A stretch of 64,000 nucleotides of DNA from Rhizobium sp. CB3090 (GTDB taxonomy: Bacteria; Pseudomonadota; Alphaproteobacteria; Rhizobiales; Rhizobiaceae), in the NCBI RefSeq assembly GCF_029714285.1, contig NZ_CP121662.1, positions 3,158,001 to 3,222,000 of the forward strand, read 5' to 3'. Position numbers and translations under genes: made by a program. The notes below the pieces were generated by a model that had not been told where the DNA came from, made no database searches, and saw nothing but the letters and a program-made list of their open reading frames with translations. Every line of letters starts with the position of its first letter. The stretch's first letter is position 1. Positions 23,884 to 32,807 of this stretch are shown here, piece after piece.

Positions 23884-25479
23884 ATGAAATACAGCAGACG
23901 CTATTCCATGAAAAGCCGTGCGTTTGCGGCCACTTTCTGCGACCTGGGGGAAACGGTAATCTTCATGACGAAGAGCATCATGGCGAATTCAGCGTTGAAC
24001 GCGGCCGCAGGGCTGACCCTGCTCGCGACCGGTTTTGCCTGTTCGATCATCGCAGCCCGCCTGCTTGGCCCGGAGGCCAACGGCATCATTGCCTTTTCGC
24101 TCTGGTTGACGACGACGGGTGCGCTCGTTGCCGAACTTGGCACCGGGATTACGCTGCTCCGCATCCTGCCGCAACTGAAGGTCCAGGGCTATTCCACGGA
24201 GGAGCGGCGCGGCTTTGCAGCCTATCTGCTCCATCCGACGATCCTGTCGACTCTGATCCTGCTTGCCGGCTATTCTGCCTATTATTGGGAAGCGGAACGG
24301 ATGCATTGGGCAAACGACGCATCGTCCGTCATCGTCATCACCGGTGCGTTTTTCGTCCTCCAGTCGCTCGGCGCCTACAGCAAGAACTACCTGGTCGGCG
24401 AACAACAGCTCGGCGCTTTCTTCCGCATGACCCTGACAAGCTCGGTGCTGCAGCTCGCAACCGTGCTCCTTGGCGCCATCTTCTTCGGCGTCAGCGGCGC
24501 CCTTGCCGGCTATGCCATCGGTCAGCTCCCGATGTTCGTATCGAGCCTGAAGATTGCAGTCGCGCGCCGAAACGATTGCGGTGTCGGCCTTAACTATCTC
24601 GTCCGTTCCTCACTCATTCTCTCGGCCGAATTCATCAACAGCTCGATCTTCCTGAACCGCATCGAGCTGGTTTTTCTGCAGCATTATTGGGGCATCCAGG
24701 CAGTCGGCTTCTATGCCGTCGGCCTGTCGCTCGCCAATCTGGCCCTGCAGCTTCCGGTACAATTGAGCGGCAGCCTGCTGCCCTATTACTCCGAGCAGAT
24801 GCATTCGCAGGCATCTGGCAAGCTGCCGGTCCATGTCTTCGAAGGTGTGGCGCGCGCCATTTCCTATATTACCCTGCCGATGAGCTTCGGCCTTGCAGCG
24901 ATCGCCCCCGAGCTGGTGGTGACGATCTTCGGCAAGCCGTTCGGGCCCAGCGGCGGCATGGTGGCACTGCTGTCGCTGACGGCGGCTCCCTACGTTTTCA
25001 TGCAGATCTGCACGCAATATCTCTATTCCATCGACCGCATTCGCGAGCGCACTATCATTGGCGGTGTCGCCAGCGCCATCATGGTCGTCGGTTGCTTTAT
25101 CGCTGTGCCCTTGTACGGCGGCGAGGGTGGTGCCCTGGTGCGGCTGCTTGCCTTCACTGCCATGTGCGTGCTGATGGTGCGCCGCATGGAATTCGAAGGC
25201 TCGATGCACAGCATGTTCGTCAGCCTTGCCAAGGTGACGGGCGCATCCGCGCTCTGTGCCGCCGCCGCCTATGGATTCGTTCATGTGCTGCCCGGTATTC
25301 CAGGCCTCGCCAGCGCCATCATCGCCGGCATTCTGGTTTACGGCCTGGCGCTCCGGCTGCTGAACGCCGTACCGCCGGAGGATATTGCGGTACTGCAACA
25401 AATTGCTGCGCGTCTGCCCCGGCGCGCCCATCCGATTGCCGTTCACGCGCTGGCATGGCTGGCGCCGCGCCGAATTTGA
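23884..25479 (+). CDS. Polysaccharide flippase (Wzx/MATE-like)
   Basis: Integral membrane protein of up to 531 residues with about 12-14 helices, of the MOP superfamily polysaccharide exporters. The first helices contain NAAAGLTLLATGFACSIIAARLLGPEANGIIAFSLW, typical of oligosaccharide flippases. It would move lipid-linked glycan across the inner membrane. Two starts are possible: ATG 23884 with AAGG close upstream, or ATG 23965 (MTKSIMANS), which removes 27 residues that do not look like flippase sequence. It is followed 10 bp later by a double alpha/beta hydrolase, and glycosyltransferases flank it on the left. Confidence 0.85.
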   Translation: MKYSRRYSMKSRAFAATFCDLGETVIFMTKSIMANSALNAAAGLTLLATGFACSIIAARLLGPEANGIIAFSLWLTTTGALVAELGTGITLLRILPQLKVQGYSTEERRGFAAYLLHPTILSTLILLAGYSAYYWEAERMHWANDASSVIVITGAFFVLQSLGAYSKNYLVGEQQLGAFFRMTLTSSVLQLATVLLGAIFFGVSGALAGYAIGQLPMFVSSLKIAVARRNDCGVGLNYLVRSSLILSAEFINSSIFLNRIELVFLQHYWGIQAVGFYAVGLSLANLALQLPVQLSGSLLPYYSEQMHSQASGKLPVHVFEGVARAISYITLPMSFGLAAIAPELVVTIFGKPFGPSGGMVALLSLTAAPYVFMQICTQYLYSIDRIRERTIIGGVASAIMVVGCFIAVPLYGGEGGALVRLLAFTAMCVLMVRRMEFEGSMHSMFVSLAKVTGASALCAAAAYGFVHVLPGIPGLASAIIAGILVYGLALRLLNAVPPEDIAVLQQIAARLPRRAHPIAVHALAWLAPRRI

Positions 25480-25489
25480 GGAGAATGCC

Positions 25490-27280
25490 ATGGCTGCGTT
25501 GGGAGCCGCCGAATACCAGGGCCCGCTTAAGGAGATCACCGCAGCCGCCATGCCTGTGACCTTCTCCGGAACTGTCGGCCTGTTTACGCCCGCTGTCGCG
25601 CCGACGAGCCAGACGGCCGTATTGTTCCTCAGCCCCTGGGGCTTCGAGGAGATGTGCACCCGCAAATTCTGGCGCATCCTCGCCGAAGACCTTGCCAAGA
25701 CAGGCATCGCCAGCCTCCGCTTCGACTATGCCGGCACGGGCGACGCGCTCGACGTTGACGATCCAGGCGAAGGGTTGGCGCTCTGGGAAGATACGGCGCG
25801 CGATGCTGCCGCCATGCTCCGATCGCTTTCCGGCTGTGAGCGGCTGATTCTGGTGAGCCAAGGGCTCGGAAGCGTGGTCGCCCTGGATATTGCCGGGCAG
25901 CTCACCGCCGTCGACGGCATCGCCCTGCTGGCCCCGACCATTTCCGGCCGCGCCTATCTGCGCGAATTGACCGTGTGGTCGAAGATGATCGACGAGGGCA
26001 TGGGGCTCACCGAAGCGCAGCGCCGGACCGAGGGCGTCACCATCGCCAGCTTGCAGATGCCTGATACAGTCGCCGCCGCGGTCAAGAAACTCAACCTGAT
26101 GACGCTTGCCCATGTCGGCGTGCCGGATTGCCTCGTCCTGACGCGACCCGGCCGCCCCGGCGATGCCGATTTTGCTGCCCATCTCGAAACCCTCGGCCCG
26201 CGTGTCGAACGCGCTGCCTATGAGGGTTATGACGAGCTGGTGTCGAACCCGACCATCGCCACCATGCCGCTCGAAGCCGGCCGGAAAATTCTGGATTGGG
26301 CGCGGTCGATCGCGACGGAATCCGCGACGGCATCGCGCAGAATTCTCCGCACGCCCCGCGCCGAAGCGCTTGAGGGCGACGGTTTTCGCGAGACGCCGCT
26401 GCGTTTCGGCGAGGGTGATCGCCTCTTCGGCACTCTCTGCGAACCCGCAGGCGTCCGCACGGGTGCGACGGCATTGCTCTTGACGACAGCCTATGACCGC
26501 CATGCGGGCTGGGGCCGAATGTCGGTGACCATGGCCCGGGCACTCGCCCGGGACGGCATCCCCTCGTTGCGTTTCGATACCGCCAACGTCGCCGACAGCC
26601 CGCCGCTTCCAGACGCGCAGGAGCAGGTGCTCTATTCCCGCGACCAGCAGCAGGACGTCCGCGCCGCACTGGACTTTCTGGAGACCCGGAAGCTGCTGCC
26701 CGCCTTTGCCGTCGGCCGCTGCAGCGGTGGCTATCTCGCTTTTCAAAGCACTATCCACGATAGCAGGTGCAGCGGCCTGATCGCGGTCAATCCCTACGCT
26801 TTCTTCTGGGACGAAACCCAGCCAGTGGACGAAGCCCTGCGTTTCGTTCCGCGTTCGCTCGAGACCTACGGCCAGAAATTACTGCAATTCGAGACGTTGA
26901 AGCGGCTCTATAGCGGCCAGATCGACGCAAAAAGTGCGGCGCGCAACATCGTCGTGGCATTGGCGCGCCGTGCCGTCCGTCTCGGTCGTCCCCTGCTCGG
27001 TGTTCTTCCCTTCTTCGCCGGAGAGCACGAAACCGTCATCAACGGCTTCCGCACGCTGACCAAACGCCAGGTCGATATTTCTCTGATCTATAGCGCCTAT
27101 GACATCGGTCTGGATCATTTTCGCGAACACTTCGGGGAGGACGCAGCCGGCCTGAAGAATTTCCCCGACATCCGCCTCACCATCATCCCCGACGCCGACC
27201 ATAATTTGACGCCGCCCTATGCGCGAAAGGTGTATTTGCGCGAGGTGAGAGAGATGGGATTGAGACTGGGAAGGCGCTGA
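25490..27280 (+). CDS. Two-domain alpha/beta hydrolase in a polysaccharide locus
   Basis: A 596-residue protein built from two successive alpha/beta-hydrolase domains (about residues 15-275 and 290-596). The first has LRFDYAGTGDALD and an elbow SQGLGSVVAL in which the serine position of GxSxG is occupied by leucine. The second has SLRFDTANVADS and the elbow VGRCSGGYLA, a possible cysteine or serine nucleophile, plus a late DADHNLTPPYAR with the histidine. The first domain may therefore be inactive. Exosortase-associated hydrolases of polysaccharide clusters look similar. The ATG at 25490 has GAGGAG upstream and follows the flippase stop by 10 bp. A role in glycan acyl modification or release is plausible but not shown. 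Confidence 0.78.
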   Translation: MAALGAAEYQGPLKEITAAAMPVTFSGTVGLFTPAVAPTSQTAVLFLSPWGFEEMCTRKFWRILAEDLAKTGIASLRFDYAGTGDALDVDDPGEGLALWEDTARDAAAMLRSLSGCERLILVSQGLGSVVALDIAGQLTAVDGIALLAPTISGRAYLRELTVWSKMIDEGMGLTEAQRRTEGVTIASLQMPDTVAAAVKKLNLMTLAHVGVPDCLVLTRPGRPGDADFAAHLETLGPRVERAAYEGYDELVSNPTIATMPLEAGRKILDWARSIATESATASRRILRTPRAEALEGDGFRETPLRFGEGDRLFGTLCEPAGVRTGATALLLTTAYDRHAGWGRMSVTMARALARDGIPSLRFDTANVADSPPLPDAQEQVLYSRDQQQDVRAALDFLETRKLLPAFAVGRCSGGYLAFQSTIHDSRCSGLIAVNPYAFFWDETQPVDEALRFVPRSLETYGQKLLQFETLKRLYSGQIDAKSAARNIVVALARRAVRLGRPLLGVLPFFAGEHETVINGFRTLTKRQVDISLIYSAYDIGLDHFREHFGEDAAGLKNFPDIRLTIIPDADHNLTPPYARKVYLREVREMGLRLGRR

Positions 27281-27342
27281 AACAGGCCGAAAGCTTTCCC
27301 GGAAACGCTCGCAATATCCGGCACTTGCTGTATAGTTGCTCC

Positions 27343-28011
27343 ATGAGGCTCCTGATCGTCGAAGACAACCGCGAACTGGCGTCCTGGCTCGGCAAGGCGC
27401 TGCGTCAGGCACAATATGCCGTCGACATCGCCTACGATGGCGAGGATGCCGAACATATGTTGAAAGTGGCGGGCTATTCGGTCGTCATCCTTGATCTGTC
27501 ACTTCCGAAAATCGACGGATTGACGCTGCTGAAGCGGTTACGCCAGGGCGGCAACAAGGTGCCGGTCATCATCCTGACGGCCAATGCCAGCCTCGACGGC
27601 CGCGTTGCCGGGCTCGACAGCGGCGCCGACGACTATCTCGCCAAACCCTTCGAAATCGCCGAGCTGGAAGCCCGCATCCGCGCGGTCGTCCGCCGCGGCC
27701 ATGACCGCGCCGCACCCGAAATCGCCGTGGGCGACCTGCTCTTTGACGGCGGCACGCGGCAGTTCTTTCTCGGCGGCGAAACCCTGGCGCTCACGCCGCG
27801 CGAACATGCCGTGCTCGAACATCTCGTCATGAAGGTCGGCACGACGGTCACCAAGGCCGCGCTATCCGAAAGCGTCTTCGGCTTCGACGATCTCGCCGAC
27901 ACCAGCGCCATCGAAATCTACGTGCACCGTGTCCGCAAGAAACTCGAAGGCAGCGCCGTGCAGATCGCGACGCTGCGCGGCCTGGGTTACCTCCTTCGCC
28001 ATGCGCAATGA
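27343..28011 (+). CDS. OmpR-family response regulator
   Basis: Response regulator of 222 residues with receiver pocket VEDN at 6-9, phosphoacceptor aspartate in VVILDLSLPK near residue 51, switch TAN and lysine in LAKPFE near 101, and a C-terminal winged helix (about 125-220) with ALTPREHAVLEHL and YVHRVRKKL. It belongs to the TctD/QseB type. Its 3' end overlaps the histidine kinase by 11 bp. It starts 62 bp after the polysaccharide-locus hydrolase, with no obvious Shine-Dalgarno sequence, so it may be read with that locus or have its own promoter. Confidence 0.93.
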   Translation: MRLLIVEDNRELASWLGKALRQAQYAVDIAYDGEDAEHMLKVAGYSVVILDLSLPKIDGLTLLKRLRQGGNKVPVIILTANASLDGRVAGLDSGADDYLAKPFEIAELEARIRAVVRRGHDRAAPEIAVGDLLFDGGTRQFFLGGETLALTPREHAVLEHLVMKVGTTVTKAALSESVFGFDDLADTSAIEIYVHRVRKKLEGSAVQIATLRGLGYLLRHAQ

Positions 28012-29416
28012 CGAAAGCCGCCCACGCAAAGGACGTCTGCGCCGCGCCGTCGCAGGGCTGACCTCCAGCCTGCGGGCGCAACTCTTTGCCTGGGTGGTAC
28101 TGACGCTGATCGGGGCGATCTGCATCAATCTCTATCTCAGTTTCCGCTCGGCGAATGCCACCGCGGACCTCGTCACCGACCACACGCTGCTTGCTTCGGC
28201 CCGCGTTATCGCCGAGGCCGTGCATGTCGATGCAAACGGCACTGTGCAGGTCGATATCCCACCCGCCGCGCTGGAGATGTTCGATACGGGTTATGGCGAT
28301 CGTGTCTTCTACCAGGTGGTGACCGCCTGGGGGAACCTCGTCTCCGGCTATCCCGATCTGCCGCAGCCGAAGAAACAGCAGGTCGGCGAAGACACGGCAT
28401 TTCGCACCGATCAGGTTCGGCTGATGATGCTGAATCATCCGATCGTAGGCCTCGGCGAAGACAGTACGATCTCCGTCACCGTCGCCGTCACCCACAAGAG
28501 CCAGTACGCCATGCGCCGCAGGCTGTGGCTCTCGGATTTCACCAAACAGCTCGTGCTAGTGCTGCTCGCCGGCATGGTGACCATTATCGGGCTGCAGCGC
28601 GGTCTCGCGCCGGTGCTGCGGCTACGCGATGCGGTGCGCGAACGCGGCCGTCAGCGGCTGGATCCGCTGGAAGCGGACATGGTGCAGAGCGAGCTTCGTC
28701 CCCTGGTTCATGCCCTCAACGATCACATGGAGCGAGTGCAGAACCAGATGGCGGCGCAGCGCCGCTTCGTCTCCAACGCCGCCCACCAGTTGCGCACGCC
28801 GCTCGCGCTGATCTCGACGCAGGCGAGCGTGGCGGCGCGCGAGGACGATAATGCCAGGCGCGACGAGGCGCTGACGGCCCTGCGCTCGAGTACGAGGCAG
28901 GTGACGCGACTGGCAAGCCAGCTTCTCACCCTGTCGCGGGCCGAACCCGGCAGCCGCCGGCCACGCAATGACACGATCGATCTCGTCGCCACCGCCCGGC
29001 AAGTCCTGGAGACCCTGGCGGAGGAAGCCCTGAGGCGGAATATAGACCTTGGACTGGAGGCCGATTGCGCGTCGGTCCAGGTCGAAGGCGACGGCACCAT
29101 GCTGCGCGAGATGCTGGTCAATCTCGTCGACAACGCCCTGCGTTATACCCTCGCGAATGGCAGGGTGACGGTCGGCGTCCGACGCGACGGCAGTGAAGCC
29201 GTGCTCTGGGTGGAGGACAATGGTCCGGGTATCCCCGAGGCCGAGCGCGGCCAGGTGTTCGAGCGCTTCTATCGCATCATCGGCACCGAGCCGGAGGGTA
29301 GCGGCCTCGGGCTCGCCATCGTCCGCGAAGTCGTCGACGGCGCCGGCGGTACTGTCACGCTCGGCGATGCGACCGGCGGCGGCCTCCTGGTGACGGTAAG
29401 GCTGCCGGCGGTTTGA
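28001..29416 (+). CDS. Two-component sensor histidine kinase
   Basis: Sensor kinase of 471 residues, TctE-like. It has a transmembrane helix near residues 28-48, a periplasmic sensor to about 175, a second helix near 180-200, a H-box FVSNAAHQLRTPLALIS near residue 255 and ATPase boxes NLVDNALRYT, VEDNGPGIPEAERG and GSGLGLAIVREVV. It forms a pair with the overlapping response regulator. The ATG at 28001 lies inside the end of the regulator gene; the longer frame is the regulator read in another phase. Confidence 0.92.
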   Translation: MRNDESRPRKGRLRRAVAGLTSSLRAQLFAWVVLTLIGAICINLYLSFRSANATADLVTDHTLLASARVIAEAVHVDANGTVQVDIPPAALEMFDTGYGDRVFYQVVTAWGNLVSGYPDLPQPKKQQVGEDTAFRTDQVRLMMLNHPIVGLGEDSTISVTVAVTHKSQYAMRRRLWLSDFTKQLVLVLLAGMVTIIGLQRGLAPVLRLRDAVRERGRQRLDPLEADMVQSELRPLVHALNDHMERVQNQMAAQRRFVSNAAHQLRTPLALISTQASVAAREDDNARRDEALTALRSSTRQVTRLASQLLTLSRAEPGSRRPRNDTIDLVATARQVLETLAEEALRRNIDLGLEADCASVQVEGDGTMLREMLVNLVDNALRYTLANGRVTVGVRRDGSEAVLWVEDNGPGIPEAERGQVFERFYRIIGTEPEGSGLGLAIVREVVDGAGGTVTLGDATGGGLLVTVRLPAV

Positions 29417-29456
29417 TCGCTTTCCGACCGCCGGCAACCGGGATCAGTTGGGGCTG

Positions 29457-30176
29457 CTACCCTGCTGCCGGAAGCTGGACTTCACCCTTGTTCAGGAAAA
29501 ATGTCTTGTCGAACAATGCCAGATCCAACGGATTAGGCAGCCGGACATCTGCCAGATCCGGATAGGCTTTCATCGACGCATCATAGGACCGGTCGATCTG
29601 CGAGATGAAGACGATGATCAGGCCTCTCTCGCGCGCGAAAGACCTCAACGCGCGAACCTGCACCATCAATTCCGGTTTTTGCCGGTTCTGGTCGAGTATC
29701 TGCAGATAATCGATGACCACCAGCGTTCCCTTGGCCGCAGACCCCAGCCTCTCGATGATATAGTCGGCGCTGATCGCGTCGGAACTGTCGAATTCGAACA
29801 AGCCTTTGAAAGGTTCGAACTCCGCACCGATCATCCGGAAGCGATCGAGAACGACCCTTTCGGTATCCTCCAGCGTGAAGAAGGCGCCCCGATTGCCGGA
29901 TTTCATCGCCTCGACCGCCAGCCTGAGACTCATCAATGTTTTGCCGTAACCCCGACGGGCGCCCAAAAGCACCAGATCGCCAGGGTCCAATTCTGCGAAC
30001 ATCGCTCCCGCGGGGTTGGTCGCCTCCGCACGAGCAGCGAGCAAGCTCCAGCCGCGGAAACCTTCCTCGGCAGCGATTCGGTCAAGTGCTTCGTGCAAGG
30101 GAATATTCTCCTCGCGCGACATGAGCCGGGCTTTACGCTTCAAGCGATAAATTGGGCCAGAAAGCCTCATCTGCAA
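29457..30176 (-). CDS. DnaB-like RecA-fold ATPase (truncated helicase)
   Basis: A 239-residue RecA-fold protein resembling only the C-terminal ATPase of DnaB helicase. The Walker A-like loop is LLGARRGYGKTLMSLRLA near residue 68, the FTLEDT strand follows, and Walker B is GTLVVIDYLQILDQNR near residue 150. The N-terminal primase-binding domain of DnaB is absent, replaced by a short basic LKRKARLMSREE stretch. Small DnaB-like ATPases are common in rhizobial genomes with unknown roles. It lies alone, convergent with the histidine kinase. The TTG/ATG choice at the N-terminus is uncertain by one or two codons. Confidence 0.75.
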   Translation of the reverse strand: MQMRLSGPIYRLKRKARLMSREENIPLHEALDRIAAEEGFRGWSLLAARAEATNPAGAMFAELDPGDLVLLGARRGYGKTLMSLRLAVEAMKSGNRGAFFTLEDTERVVLDRFRMIGAEFEPFKGLFEFDSSDAISADYIIERLGSAAKGTLVVIDYLQILDQNRQKPELMVQVRALRSFARERGLIIVFISQIDRSYDASMKAYPDLADVRLPNPLDLALFDKTFFLNKGEVQLPAAG

Positions 30177-30488
30177 AACCTCCTATCGCGAGCAACGATT
30201 GCAACCCCTCCTTATGCCTGGCGCTCGAACAGTCGGTTCGATGATCGATCAGCCCCGCATGAACGATACTTTCCCGAATGGAGGGGGGAGGCATGGGCTT
30301 TGCCGGAATGAGACCATAAGCCGATTCTCGTCCGGAGGAAATTGTGCGATTGGATAGCAGCCACCGCCCGGCGGTTCCGCCGCATATGGACGACAGCTTT
30401 GCGCCGAGAGCGGTCATCGCCCGATCAATGCGTCTCGTTGCCCTCATTCGACATCGTGCAATAACGCGGGCAGGCGGGTCGCTGCAGG
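30177..30488. other. Intergenic stretch, no supported gene
   Basis: This 312-bp gap lies upstream of the DnaB-like gene and downstream of the peroxiredoxin gene. It should hold the DnaB-like promoter. A GGAGG sequence precedes a GTG at 30344 opening a 58-codon frame that ends inside the peroxiredoxin gene, but its arginine-rich sequence shows nothing recognisable. No hairpin terminator is evident. Confidence 0.5.
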
Positions 30489-31169
30489 TCAGCGTCCAAG
30501 GTCGCTCGCGGCGGCGATGATCTCCGCTGCGGTCGGGAAAATGGAGAGGCTGTTCGGTCCGTCCAGCGACTCAATTTGTACCCAGCGGATTGTGCCGTTC
30601 GCATCGACTAGGAAGTGCCCGACGAGCTGGGTAGCGTGCGTGGCGAAGATCGCATTATCGGCTTCATCAAGCTCGAAGCAGTCCTTGGCGTTGAGTACCG
30701 TGTTGGCTTCCATCGGGTGTAGCGGTTCCGGCAACTCGCCCGTGGGGTTGATGCGTGCCGCCTGGAACTGCGCCATCGTCGCGCTATAAGGCCATTCGGG
30801 CTGCTCGCTGCTCCCATCGGGCAGGAACTCAGCATATGGCACACCGTAGGCCCGATGCGTGCGGCAGTCCGGATCGCATAGTAGCATTACTGGTGTCGGA
30901 CGGTGGCGGAAATACAGGCGAGCGCGTTCCACCGGCGTGTTGATAACGGCCACGGTCTCCACCCCGGCGGCGCGCAGCGTGGGCTGTATGCCGGCGAGCT
31001 GCTCTACCTGACGCCGGCAGAACGGGCAGTGCAGCCCGCGAAAGAAGCCGATCAAGAACGAGCGACCGATCAAGTCGGCGAAAGAGACCGTTCCGTCGAA
31101 GTTGGCCGTGGCTAGTGTGAACGCGGGCGCGGTTTCTCCAGGTTGCAGCGGGCGCTTTTGGTCTCCCAT
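30489..31169 (-). CDS. Peroxiredoxin / AhpC-TSA-like thiol protein
   Basis: Thioredoxin-fold protein of 226 residues in the AhpC/TSA-redoxin group. The active site is GLHCPFCRRQVEQL near residue 50, a CPFC pair reminiscent of peroxiredoxin-like families in which a CxxC replaces the single peroxidatic cysteine. PGETAPAFTLATANFDGTVSF at the N-terminus is typical of the fold. No signal peptide is present, so it should act in the cytoplasm on peroxides or as a thiol reductase. It is divergent from the small protein at 31421. Confidence 0.83.
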   Translation of the reverse strand: MGDQKRPLQPGETAPAFTLATANFDGTVSFADLIGRSFLIGFFRGLHCPFCRRQVEQLAGIQPTLRAAGVETVAVINTPVERARLYFRHRPTPVMLLCDPDCRTHRAYGVPYAEFLPDGSSEQPEWPYSATMAQFQAARINPTGELPEPLHPMEANTVLNAKDCFELDEADNAIFATHATQLVGHFLVDANGTIRWVQIESLDGPNSLSIFPTAAEIIAAASDLGR

Positions 31170-31420
31170 GGAATAATTCCTTTCTCGTATCGTCTAAGGT
31201 GAAACGACCGAAATTGAACTATATCACTTGTCTCAAGAAGGCCTATCGCTCGATGTTGATCCGCCGAGAGTGGCGGCGCAGGTGCCACTTTGAGCCGGAA
31301 GCAGACGAGAACATCAACATTTCTGCCATTTGCGCGCGACAATGCACTCCGCCCATCGGGGTAATATCAATGTGATCAATCGAGGCGTAGTGTTCCATTT
31401 CGCCTTGAGAGGAGGATGCT

Positions 31421-31684
31421 ATGCCTACCATATTGGCCTATCACGACGTCAAAGACGTCAAACACTGGCTTGCTTCACCACGCCGTAAAGAGGTTTTCGA
31501 ACCCCTCGGGTGCGCAAACATTCGCACCTTTGTCGATCCGCAAGCGTCGAACCGGGTCGGCCTAGTCATGGACGTTCCCGACATGGATCGCTTGGCGGAA
31601 TTTATGAAGTCCAAGTCAGCGGCGGATGCGATGGAGTACGACGGAGTATTGCCGGAGACCTTGGTGATCCTCGTTCAATCGTAG
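31421..31684 (+). CDS. Small conserved hypothetical protein (dimeric alpha/beta-barrel-like)
   Basis: An 87-residue cytoplasmic protein with a strong GAGAGGAGG ribosome-binding site. The pattern LAYHDVKDVKHWLASP, IRTFVDPQ, VGLVMDVPDMDRLAEFMKS and a final ETLVILVQ strand suggests a ferredoxin-like dimeric alpha/beta barrel. I know similar short proteins from actinobacteria and rhizobia but no assigned role. It is divergent from the peroxiredoxin gene, so a shared stress response is possible. Confidence 0.7.
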   Translation: MPTILAYHDVKDVKHWLASPRRKEVFEPLGCANIRTFVDPQASNRVGLVMDVPDMDRLAEFMKSKSAADAMEYDGVLPETLVILVQS

Positions 31685-31749
31685 CGGAAGATGTCGCATT
31701 CAAGGGTCCGCGTGATGAAGGCCGGTTCAGGGTTTTGGAATGATGGCTT

Positions 31750-31799
31750 AGAGCATGATGCCGAAAAGTGTGAGCGGTTTTCGGACGACATCATGCTCT
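31750..31799. repeat. Palindromic rhizobial intergenic repeat
   Basis: A 50-bp imperfect palindrome beginning AGAGCATGATGCCGAAAAGT and ending with the complementary TTTTCGGACGACATCATGCTCT. The GAGCATGAT...AAAAGTG...GCGGTTTT layout is shared with the degenerate copy at 48008-48062 and with the RIME-like copies A and B. It lies between two convergent genes. Confidence 0.75.
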
Positions 31800-31853
31800 A
31801 CTTCTTTGATTCTAGAGCCGGATGATGCTGATTGCCGACGCCGGGATGACGGC

Positions 31854-31885
31854 AAAAAAAGAGGCCGGGTGGGGGTGCCCGGCCT
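31854..31885 (-). terminator. Rho-independent terminator of the ABC importer operon
   Basis: On the minus strand an AGGCCGGG/CCCGGCCT stem (31862-31869 with 31878-31885) with an eight-base loop is followed by a run of seven T residues after one intervening base. It lies 28 bp beyond the stop of the permease gene at 31913. Confidence 0.85.
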
Positions 31886-31912
31886 TGGGAGGAAACTGAA
31901 TGCCTGGACGGC

Positions 31913-32794
31913 TTATTGCACGTCCATATGCTGCTGCGGACGCCATCTGGTGATGCGGTTTTCGACGAGCGTCATCACATATTCGGCGCCGAGCGTCACC
32001 ACCATCACCAGGATGATCGCTGCATAGAGACCGGCAGCGTCATAGGTGCCCTTGGCGATCGAGATCAGGTAGCCGATACCGGCAAGCGAGCCGACGAATT
32101 CGCCGACGATCGCGCCGATGATAGCGAACGAGAAGGAGATGTGCAGGCTTGCAAAAATCCAGCTCATCGCCGACGGCAGGATGACGTTGCGGGTAACCTG
32201 CCAATTCGAGGCGCCGAGAATGCGGGCATTGGCGATCATGTTGCGGTCGGCTTCACGTACGCCCTGGAAAGCGTTGGCGAAGACAACGAAGAACACCATG
32301 ATGAAAGCGAGCGCCACCTTGGACGGCAGGCCAAGGCCCATGATCATCACGAAGATCGGCGCGAGAACGACGCGCGGGATCGAGTTGATCGCCTTAATGT
32401 AAATCGACAGAATATCGGAAGCCAGCTTGTTGCGGCCAAGTGCGACGCCGACGAGAACGCCGGTGACCGAGCCGATGACGAAGCCGATCAACGCTTCTTC
32501 CATGGTGACGCCGAGATGATACCAGAGCGAGCCGCTCTCGGTGCCCTCGCTGATCCAATCCCACAGACGCAGCGCAATGCCATAGGGGCTCGAATAGAAG
32601 AACGGATCGATCCAGTGCAGATCGGAGGCGACTTGCCAAAGGCCAAGGATGGCGAGCAGAATGCCGATCTGCCAGGCGACGACGATGTACTTGCGGCGGG
32701 TGAGCGCTTTCAGCGCTGCGGCTTCGATTTCCGCGTCCGAGGTGCCGGCGCGGAAGATCGGGGCGTTGCCTGCTTCGAGAGCTGTGTTTGCCAT
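31913..32794 (-). CDS. ABC transporter permease (nitrate/sulfonate/NMT1 type)
   Basis: Inner-membrane permease of 293 residues with about six helices and the EAA-type cytoplasmic loop in READRNMIANARILGASNWQVTRNVILPSAM near residue 190. It belongs to the SsuC/TauC/ThiX group. With the ATPase and the two binding proteins upstream it forms an importer. The ATG at 32794 is chosen for its GGGAGGA site; an 11-residue longer frame lacks one. A terminator follows at 31854-31885. Confidence 0.9.
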   Translation of the reverse strand: MANTALEAGNAPIFRAGTSDAEIEAAALKALTRRKYIVVAWQIGILLAILGLWQVASDLHWIDPFFYSSPYGIALRLWDWISEGTESGSLWYHLGVTMEEALIGFVIGSVTGVLVGVALGRNKLASDILSIYIKAINSIPRVVLAPIFVMIMGLGLPSKVALAFIMVFFVVFANAFQGVREADRNMIANARILGASNWQVTRNVILPSAMSWIFASLHISFSFAIIGAIVGEFVGSLAGIGYLISIAKGTYDAAGLYAAIILVMVVTLGAEYVMTLVENRITRWRPQQHMDVQ

Positions 32795-32807
32795 GATCAA
32801 TCCTCCC

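Noticed and set aside
30344..30520. 58-codon plus-strand frame with GGAGG before a GTG start
   Set aside because: It runs into the peroxiredoxin gene in antisense, is arginine-rich like an out-of-frame product and resembles no known protein.
31243..31431. Minus-strand frame and ATGTTGAT/ATCAACAT inverted repeat between the peroxiredoxin and the 87-residue gene
   Set aside because: The frame overlaps the start of a better-supported gene and the repeat is short with a long loop; it could be an old element fragment but nothing decisive is visible.
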